Assembly (NCBI GenBank): GCA_002937555.1
Contig: PTKB01000062.1
Coordinates: 1 to 11,007 of the forward strand
Direction: 5' to 3'
DNA from: Alphaproteobacteria bacterium MarineAlpha10_Bin2
GTDB taxonomy: Bacteria > Pseudomonadota > Alphaproteobacteria > UBA828
Length of the DNA: 11,007 nt
The notes below the pieces were generated by a model, which made no database searches, was not told the origin of the DNA, and saw only the letters and a program-made list of their open reading frames with translations. The translations under genes and the position numbers were made by a program. Positions within the stretch are counted from its first letter, which is position 1. Every line of letters begins with the position of its first letter. Shown here in pieces: positions 5,948 to 11,007 of the stretch.

Positions 5948-6937
5948 ATGGTGAAATCGGCCATGCCGAATGAGGGAGAAACCTTATACCGCCTGCGCGC
6001 CGGAGACGGGCGCGCGCGGCTCGACAAATTCCTGGCGGCCGCCCTGCCCGACATATCGCGCACCCGCTTCAAAGGTTTGATCGAAAGCGGCCATGTGCGC
6101 GTCGGCGGCGAGACGATAACCGAGCCGGCATACCGGGTCAAACCCGAGGCCGAAGTCGAGTTGACGGTGCCCGAAGCAAGCGCCGAGACGGCCCCTGTCG
6201 CGCAGGCGATGGCGCTCGACATCCATTATGAAGACGGCGATCTGATCATCGTCGACAAGCCCGCCGGGCTGGTGGTGCATCCGGCAGCGGGCAATCCCGA
6301 CAATACTTTGGTGAACGCGCTGGTCGCCCATTGCGGCACGAGTCTCTCCGGCATCGGCGGGGTGCGCCGGCCCGGCATCGTGCACCGCATCGACAAGGAC
6401 ACCAGCGGCCTTATGGTGGCGGCCAAGAACGATGCCGCCCATGCCGGGCTCAGCACGCTCTTTGCGTCGCATGATTTGGAGCGCGCCTATCTCGCTCTGG
6501 TGTGGGGTTCACCGGCGCCGGCGGAGGGCCTAATCGAAGGCAATATCGGCCGCAGCCCGAAGAACCGCAAAAAAATGGCCATCGTGACGCGCGGCGGGCG
6601 CGAAGCGCGCACCCATTACCGGGTGCGCGAACATTTGGCGGAGGGCTGCTGGAGTCTGGTGGAATGCCGCCTCGAGACCGGCCGCACCCATCAGATCCGC
6701 GTCCATTTGTCGGCGCGCGGGCATACGGTGGTGGGCGATCCCCTCTATGGCGGCAAGCGCCGCGGCTCAGCCAAAGCGCTTCCGCAAAAAGCCGCTGCGG
6801 CCCTGGAGGGCTGGCAGCGCCAGGCACTGCATGCCTACCGCCTGGCCTTCAAGCATCCGCTCAGCGGCGAATATATGGAATTCGATAGCGCGCCGCCGAC
6901 CGATATGCAGGCGCTCCTGGAGGCCGGCCGGCAATAA
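5948..6937 (+). CDS. rluD: 23S rRNA pseudouridine synthase, RluA family, probably RluD
   Basis: This 329-residue protein has an N-terminal S4 RNA-binding domain (about 22-75, RLDKFLAAALPDISRTRFKGLI region) and a RluA-type catalytic domain. The catalytic motif is HRIDKDTSGL (146-155), with Asp149 as the nucleophile. IIVDKPAGLVVHP (100-112) and the TGRTHQIRVHL block (codons near 6678-6710) are further family marks. RluD makes pseudouridines in helix 69 of 23S rRNA; the S4 domain and length favour RluD over RluA. The ATG at 5948 is used here, but an ATG at 5963 (MPNEGE) is equally possible; neither has a clear ribosome-binding site. It is divergent from the small membrane protein gene. Confidence 0.92.
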   Translation: MVKSAMPNEGETLYRLRAGDGRARLDKFLAAALPDISRTRFKGLIESGHVRVGGETITEPAYRVKPEAEVELTVPEASAETAPVAQAMALDIHYEDGDLIIVDKPAGLVVHPAAGNPDNTLVNALVAHCGTSLSGIGGVRRPGIVHRIDKDTSGLMVAAKNDAAHAGLSTLFASHDLERAYLALVWGSPAPAEGLIEGNIGRSPKNRKKMAIVTRGGREARTHYRVREHLAEGCWSLVECRLETGRTHQIRVHLSARGHTVVGDPLYGGKRRGSAKALPQKAAAALEGWQRQALHAYRLAFKHPLSGEYMEFDSAPPTDMQALLEAGRQ

Positions 6938-6959
6938 GAGGTGCGCCGTTAACCTATAC

Positions 6960-7139
6960 TTGAGACTTATCGCTAGAATCCTGCGATGCGCGGACGGCAC
7001 TTACGCGGTGCGCGAACTCGACATAACGGACAAACACGGCAAGAAACACACGGTCTATAACGCGAAGGTCAATATCTTCCTTGGCAACGACGATCCTAAT
7101 TTTCTCGGCCTGCAGAACAACGACGCGTCAATCGCCTAA
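6960..7139 (+). CDS. Possible small protein of unknown function (TTG start)
   Basis: The 210-base gap between rluD and the CoA-transferase gene holds one frame that looks like protein. It ends at TAA 7137-7139 and includes the segment YAVRELDITDKHGKKHTVYN and then NIFLGNDDPNFLGLQNND. There is no ATG in frame; the TTG at 6960 would give 59 residues, and a GTG at 7008 about 43. AAGAGGTG at 6936-6943 is a ribosome-binding-like sequence but lies too far (16 bases) from the TTG. The residue mix is sensible and not the arginine/alanine-rich type of GC-rich shadow frames, and nothing better occupies the region on either strand. It may be a real small gene or the remnant of a longer one. I do not recognise the family. 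Confidence 0.45.
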   Translation: MRLIARILRCADGTYAVRELDITDKHGKKHTVYNAKVNIFLGNDDPNFLGLQNNDASIA

Positions 7140-7147
7140 GCGCCGGT

Positions 7148-8371
7148 TTAGCCTTCGATCACACCGTCGGCGCGAAGTGCGGCGATGCGCTCGCCGCTGA
7201 CGCCGATTTCACCGAGGATTTCATCGCTGTGTTGGCCCAGCAGTGGTGCGCCATGGCGGATGCCGGGCGGCGTCACGTCGAAGCGCGCGGCTGGGCGCGC
7301 CTGACGCAAGCGCCCCGCTTGGGGATGATCGCTCTCGACGAGAATTTCGCTCGCCGCGACTTGCTCATGCTCGATGAGTTCGCTCCGCGTCAGCACCGGC
7401 GCACAGGGCACGCCCGCTGCTTCCAAACGCTCCAGCCACTCGGCGCTGGTGCGCGTTTTCAACACCTCCTGAGTGAGCGACAGGCGGTCGTTGATATTCT
7501 GGTCGCGCAGCGCCGGTGTGGTGAAGCGCGGATCTTCCAGCCATTCGGGCCGTTCCACAGCACTGGTCAGGGCGTGCCATTCCCGGTTGCTCATCACCGC
7601 GACGCTAATATAGCCATCTTCGGTGGCGTAGATGAGATCGATGAAACTGGCGGCGCGCTGAGCGCTCACCGGCTTATCGACGAAGGTCTGGCCGCCCATG
7701 TCAGACGACCAGAGGAATGCCATCACCGCATCGAGCATGGAGAGGCGGACATGCTGGCCGACGCCGCCGCGCTCGCGCACCAAAAGGGCGGCGGTGATGG
7801 CTTGGGACGCGGTGATCGCAGTGAGCTTGTCGGGCAGGATCGTCCGCACCAGGCGCGGCGGGTTGTCGTCCGAGCCACCCTGAACGGAGGCGAGGCCGGA
7901 TGCCGCCTGGATGATCGGATCGTAGACCGGCTTGGCCGCATACGGGCCGTTCTCGCCGAACCCGCTCAGCGAGACATAAACGATATCGGGCCGCACGGCG
8001 CGGACATCCGCTTCGCCGACGCCGAGGCGCTCGACCACGCCGGGGCGAAAATTCTGAATAAAGACGTCGGCGCCGGCAGCGAGGCTGAGCACGATTTTGC
8101 GCCCATCGGGTTTTTTCAGATCGATGGCGATCGAACGTTTGTTGCGGTTGTTGTTGAGAAAGCTGGCAGCGAGTCCGCCTGAACGGTGAAAGCCGGCGCG
8201 CACATGATCGCCGCTGCCCGGCGCCTCGACCTTGATCACATCGGCGCCCTGATCGGCCAATATCATGGTCGCGAAGGGGCCTGAGATCATGTTGGTAAGA
8301 TCGATGATTCGATAGCCCGTCAAAGGCCCGCCGGTTACCGCGCCGGCGGCCGCGCTGTTCTTTTCAACCAT
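7148..8371 (-). CDS. Class III (CaiB/BaiF family) acyl-CoA transferase
   Basis: The 407-residue protein has the family-III CoA-transferase hallmarks: LTGYRIIDLTNMISGPFAT near the N-terminus, LADQGADVIKVEAPGSGD (38-55), NRNKRSIAIDLK (75-86), ADVFIQNFRPGVVERLG (101-117), and SLSGFGENGPY followed by YDPIIQAASG (150-159). Asp151 fits the conserved catalytic aspartate that forms the aspartyl-CoA intermediate. These enzymes move CoA between acids, for example oxalate/formyl, carnitine/crotonobetaine, succinyl/mesaconyl or bile acids; the acid used here cannot be read from the sequence. Full length for the family. The neighbouring purA lies 67 bases upstream on the same strand and the genes may or may not share a transcript. 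The ribosome-binding site is weak. Confidence 0.9.
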   Translation of the reverse strand: MVEKNSAAAGAVTGGPLTGYRIIDLTNMISGPFATMILADQGADVIKVEAPGSGDHVRAGFHRSGGLAASFLNNNRNKRSIAIDLKKPDGRKIVLSLAAGADVFIQNFRPGVVERLGVGEADVRAVRPDIVYVSLSGFGENGPYAAKPVYDPIIQAASGLASVQGGSDDNPPRLVRTILPDKLTAITASQAITAALLVRERGGVGQHVRLSMLDAVMAFLWSSDMGGQTFVDKPVSAQRAASFIDLIYATEDGYISVAVMSNREWHALTSAVERPEWLEDPRFTTPALRDQNINDRLSLTQEVLKTRTSAEWLERLEAAGVPCAPVLTRSELIEHEQVAASEILVESDHPQAGRLRQARPAARFDVTPPGIRHGAPLLGQHSDEILGEIGVSGERIAALRADGVIEG

Positions 8372-8419
8372 CGGATTTCAATCCACGCGATTTAACAAGC
8401 GCTCAAGTATAAAGAGTTT

Positions 8420-8437
8420 CCCGGCGCCGCGCGCGGG
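8420..8437 (-). terminator. Possible hairpin after purA
   Basis: Just after the purA stop, the minus strand reads CCCGCGCGCGGCGCCGGG, which can fold as a GC stem of seven pairs with one bulge (CCCG-c-GCG / CGC-CGGG). It is followed by AAACTCTTT, a poor T-tract. It may slow or end transcription between purA and the CoA-transferase gene, but it could be chance in GC-rich DNA. Confidence 0.25.
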
Positions 8438-8438
8438 C

Positions 8439-9731
8439 TCAGTCGGCGAACGGATCCTGAACCAGGATCGTATCGTCGCGCTCGGGACTTGTGGATAGCA
8501 GTGCCACCGGCGCTTCGATCAATTCTTCGATGCGGCGGATATATTTTACCGCGCTCGCCGGCAGTTCGGCCCAGGAGCGCGCGCCCTTGGTGCTCTGTTG
8601 CCAACCGTCGAAACTCTCATAGACCGGCCGCGCCTCTGCCTGCTGCGCCGCTTGGGTCGGCAAATAATCGATCTCGCCGCCCGCGATCTGATAGGCGGTG
8701 CACACTTTGAGTTCTTTCATGCCGTCGAGCACGTCGAGCTTGGTAAGCGCGATGCCTTTGATGCCGCCGATCTTGACCGCTTGGCGCACCATCACGGCAT
8801 CGAACCAGCCGCAGCGCCGGCGCCGCCCGGTAACGGTGCCGAATTCATGGCCGCGCTCGCCGAGGCCCTGCCCCACCGCATCATTGAGCTCGGTGGGAAA
8901 CGGGCCCGAGCCGACGCGCGTGGTATAGGCCTTGGTGATTCCAAGCACATAGCCGATCGCGCCCGGCCCGCTGCCGCCGCCCGCCGCGGCCTGTCCGGCC
9001 ACGGTATTGGACGAGGTGACGTAGGGGTAGGTGCCGTGATCGATATCGAGCATGGCGCCTTGCGCGCCTTCGTAGAGAATTCGCTTGCCGGCTCGGCGCT
9101 CGCGATCGAGGCGGCGCCACACGGCGCCCGAATAAGGCAGGACATGCGGCGCGACGTCGGCCAGTTCGGTTTTCAGCGCCGCCTTATCGACATCGGTGAT
9201 GCCGAATCCGCGACGCAGCGCATTATGGTGCAGCAGCAACTCGTCGAGCCGGGCGTCGAGTGCCGCCAAGGAGCTGAGATCGCACACGCGAATGGCGCGC
9301 CGTCCCACCTTGTCCTCATAGGCGGGACCGATTCCGCGCCCCGTGGTGCCGATGGTTTGGCCGCCGCGCGCCGCTTCGCGCGCCTGATCCAGCTCGCGGT
9401 GCAGCGGCAGAATCAGGCAGGCATTCTCGGCAATCATGAGATTCTCGGGCGTGACCTCGACGCCCTTGGCGGCGATTTCCTCGATCTCGCGCTTCAGCGC
9501 CCAGGGATCGACCACCACGCCGTTGCCGATCACCGAAAGTTTGCCGCCGCGCACGACGCCGGACGGCAGCAGGCTTAATTTGAACACGTTGCCGTCGATG
9601 ACCAGGGTGTGGCCGGCATTGTGGCCGCCCTGGAAGCGGACAACCACATCCGCCCGCTCGGACAGCCAGTCGACAATCTTGCCCTTGCCTTCGTCGCCCC
9701 ATTGGGCGCCGACGACGGCCACATTCGACAT
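8439..9731 (-). CDS. purA: Adenylosuccinate synthetase
   Basis: The 430-residue protein is full length (the E. coli enzyme has 432). It opens with the P-loop-like GDEGKGK (12-18), where Asp13 is the catalytic base, and has QGGHNAGHTLV (34-44) with catalytic His41. GTTGRGIGPAYEDK, the GAQGAMLDIDHGTYPYVTSS block and the C-terminal TSPERDD also match. It makes adenylosuccinate from IMP, aspartate and GTP, the first committed step to AMP. GAGGAA (plus-strand 9741-9746), 9 bases before the ATG, is built from the last two sense codons of hisZ. Only six bases separate the two genes, so they are one coupled operon. No odd residues seen. Confidence 0.98.
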   Translation of the reverse strand: MSNVAVVGAQWGDEGKGKIVDWLSERADVVVRFQGGHNAGHTLVIDGNVFKLSLLPSGVVRGGKLSVIGNGVVVDPWALKREIEEIAAKGVEVTPENLMIAENACLILPLHRELDQAREAARGGQTIGTTGRGIGPAYEDKVGRRAIRVCDLSSLAALDARLDELLLHHNALRRGFGITDVDKAALKTELADVAPHVLPYSGAVWRRLDRERRAGKRILYEGAQGAMLDIDHGTYPYVTSSNTVAGQAAAGGGSGPGAIGYVLGITKAYTTRVGSGPFPTELNDAVGQGLGERGHEFGTVTGRRRRCGWFDAVMVRQAVKIGGIKGIALTKLDVLDGMKELKVCTAYQIAGGEIDYLPTQAAQQAEARPVYESFDGWQQSTKGARSWAELPASAVKYIRRIEELIEAPVALLSTSPERDDTILVQDPFAD

Positions 9732-9737
9732 AGGATT

Positions 9738-10898
9738 CTATTCCTCGGGCTGAACGGTGGCGATGCCGCCCTCGGCGTAGAGATGGCTGCAACCGAGGCG
9801 GCGCGCCTCGGCGCTATCATCGCCCGAGGCGCTCAGCGCCGCAACCGCAATCCACCCTTCGGCGCGCAATTCGGCGGCGGCGCCGGACGGCGTTCCGTGC
9901 GGCAGAAAGATGCGCTTCTCAGTAGCGCCGGCGGGCACCGCGCGCAGCAGCGTATCCATATATAGCGTGCACCCCGCGGCGTCCTCGCCGGGCGCGCCAT
10001 TGCTCGCCAACGGGTAGCGTCCACCGCGGCCCAATTCGCCGCGCACGCCCTCGATGAACAGAGTGAAGCTCACGCCAGTCTGATATTCGAAGCCGCGGCG
10101 CTCGACCGGATCGATGGTGACGCTGAGTCCGGGCGCCGAAGCGAGCACCAGCCCGGCGACCTCACTCAAGGCTTCGGCCGCGTGCGCCGCGTCGGCGGGC
10201 AAATCGAGCCCCGCCAACGCCTCAAGCGCCGGGCCGGCGGTTCCGGTCGCCGCGAGCAGGCCCTTCAGTTTCTGTTCCGCGCCACCGGCCAGCCCGGCAA
10301 TGCCGGCATCTTCCTTGCGGTCGAGAGCGCCGCGCAGCGCCGTGCGGGACTCGGCGGACAAATCCAATCCATCGAGGATCGCCGTCACCAGCGTCGGTGC
10401 ACAGAGATCGACCGTTAAATTCTCCAGGCCAATCGCCGCCAGACCTTCAACAGCGAGCAATATCACTTCGGCATCGGCGTGCAGCGACGATGCGCCGATC
10501 AATTCGAAGCCGACTTGGGCGAATTGACGCTCAGGGCGTAACTCGCTGCCGAGGACGCGGAGAATATCGCCGCTATAGCTGAGCCGGAGCGGCCGCGGCG
10601 CGCGCGCAAGGCGCGTCTGGGCGATGCGCGCCACTTGCGGCGTCATGTCGCTGCGGAGCGCCATCATGCGCCGCGATACCGGATCCATCAGGCGGAAACT
10701 GCTCTCCGCCAGGCCTTCGCCGGTGCCGCTCAGCAAGCTGTCCTCGAATTCGATGAACGGCGGCTTGACGCGCTCATAGCCATGGCTGTGAAAGCAGGCG
10801 AGCAAGCGCGCGCTCAATTCCGCTTCGCGCGCGGCATCGGGCGGCAACAGGTCCTGGAGCCCCTCCGGCAGAAGGGCTTTGCTTGCGGTATCGGTCAT
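9738..10898 (-). CDS. hisZ: ATP phosphoribosyltransferase regulatory subunit (HisRS-like paralogue)
   Basis: From the ATG at 10898 the protein has 386 residues with a class II tRNA-synthetase core: LPEGLQDLLPPDA near the start, LRSDMTPQVARI (81-92), RQFAQVGFELIG (124-135), RRGFEYQTGVSF (267-278) and GRGGRY (290-295). These are the HisZ versions of the HisRS motifs. It lacks the HisRS anticodon-binding C-terminal domain and the LRPExT form of motif 2, so it is HisZ and not histidyl-tRNA synthetase. HisZ binds the short form of HisG to make the active, histidine-regulated first enzyme of histidine synthesis. A short HisG is therefore expected elsewhere in the genome. The frame continues upstream to a TTG at 10937, but family similarity begins at MTDTA. 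Pairing with purA is common in alphaproteobacteria. Confidence 0.95.
   Translation of the reverse strand: MTDTASKALLPEGLQDLLPPDAAREAELSARLLACFHSHGYERVKPPFIEFEDSLLSGTGEGLAESSFRLMDPVSRRMMALRSDMTPQVARIAQTRLARAPRPLRLSYSGDILRVLGSELRPERQFAQVGFELIGASSLHADAEVILLAVEGLAAIGLENLTVDLCAPTLVTAILDGLDLSAESRTALRGALDRKEDAGIAGLAGGAEQKLKGLLAATGTAGPALEALAGLDLPADAAHAAEALSEVAGLVLASAPGLSVTIDPVERRGFEYQTGVSFTLFIEGVRGELGRGGRYPLASNGAPGEDAAGCTLYMDTLLRAVPAGATEKRIFLPHGTPSGAAAELRAEGWIAVAALSASGDDSAEARRLGCSHLYAEGGIATVQPEE
9741..9746 (-). promoter_or_regulatory. Ribosome-binding site of purA inside the end of hisZ
   Basis: On the minus strand the end of hisZ reads CCCGAGGAATAG. GAGGAA encodes the last two glutamates of HisZ and serves as the ribosome-binding site 9 bases before the purA ATG, pointing to coupled translation. 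Confidence 0.6.
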
Positions 10899-10909
10899 GG
10901 CGGGCGGAG

Positions 10910-10937
10910 TATTTACATACTTTTCTGGCGCTCTCAA
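10910..10937 (-). promoter_or_regulatory. Weak candidate promoter for hisZ-purA
   Basis: Minus-strand TTGAGA (10932-10937) and TAAATA (10910-10915) are 16 bases apart, upstream of the hisZ ATG at 10898. The -35 element is fair and the -10 element poor. The -10 region overlaps a small palindrome, GTAT-4-ATAC (10909-10920). It would leave an untranslated leader of only about 5-6 bases, which fits the lack of a visible ribosome-binding site but is otherwise unusual. Tentative. Confidence 0.2.
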
Positions 10938-11007
10938 GCGCGCCGCAGGACGACATCCGCTGGGCGGCCTGTTGCGCTCGAGTAGTGAACATAGTGGAGA
11001 TCATCGA
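10938..11007. other. Right-edge stretch with no recognisable gene
   Basis: These 70 bases lie upstream of hisZ. Frames cross them on both strands, but none shows a recognisable family, start signal or ribosome-binding site. It is probably intergenic or the edge of a gene outside the window. Confidence 0.4.

Noticed and set aside
7229..8182. A 317-codon plus-strand frame opposite the CoA-transferase gene
   Set aside because: It lacks motifs and lies inside a gene whose family blocks are all present.
8372..8419. TATACT on the minus strand as a promoter for the CoA-transferase gene
   Set aside because: No acceptable -35 element lies at the right distance, so it is not supported.
8598..9578. 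A 326-codon plus-strand frame opposite purA
   Set aside because: purA is certain from its catalytic motifs; the opposite frame is a by-product of its codon bias.
10920..10950. Inverted repeat GGCGC/GCGCC upstream of hisZ as a terminator
   Set aside because: The stem is only five pairs with a mismatch and no T-run follows on either strand.
1..11007. CRISPR arrays, tRNA genes, insertion sequences or phage genes
   Set aside because: No regularly spaced repeats, cloverleaf-like sequence, transposase or phage-type protein was seen in reading the window.

Overview
The window is GC-rich, densely packed bacterial chromosome. Its gene content, its wobble-position G/C preference and the hisZ-purA pairing suggest an alphaproteobacterium, perhaps Rhodospirillales-like. 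That placement comes from gene families and neighbourhoods read by eye, not from a tree. No tRNA, rRNA, CRISPR array, insertion sequence or prophage is visible.

Layout. (1) 2-4005, plus strand: an open reading frame entering from the left edge that joins a pyruvate kinase fragment in frame to a caspase-like (C14) peptidase; an exported protein of unknown function; a di-heme cytochrome c peroxidase/MauG-type protein with a GTG start, preceded by a possible 11-codon upstream ORF; and a dCMP-deaminase-family zinc enzyme. (2) 4002-5927, minus strand: a tight set of a single-pass membrane protein, a JAMM/MPN metalloprotease-like protein and low-specificity L-threonine aldolase, whose stop codon overlaps that of the deaminase tail to tail. 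(3) 5948-7139, plus strand: rluD, starting only about 20 bases from the divergent membrane protein gene, then a possible small protein with a TTG start. (4) 7148-10898, minus strand: hisZ and purA in a coupled pair (HisZ is the regulatory half of the first histidine-pathway enzyme, PurA the first committed step to AMP), followed by a class III CoA-transferase.

Most of the window is housekeeping or ordinary metabolism. The feature that stands out is the left end. About 275 bases of recognisable pyruvate kinase (B domain and return into the barrel), with clearly lower GC and unusual codons, run without a frame break into a GC-rich caspase-like protein that seems to have lost its own N-terminus. 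This is either a real recombination/gene fusion or a chimeric assembly joint. Secondary points are the GTGA-overlapping upstream ORF before the cytochrome peroxidase, a calcium-loop-like motif inside that peroxidase, an orphan JAMM protein with no ubiquitin-like or E1-like partner in view, and the small ORF after rluD. I found no convincing new defence or mobile system here.
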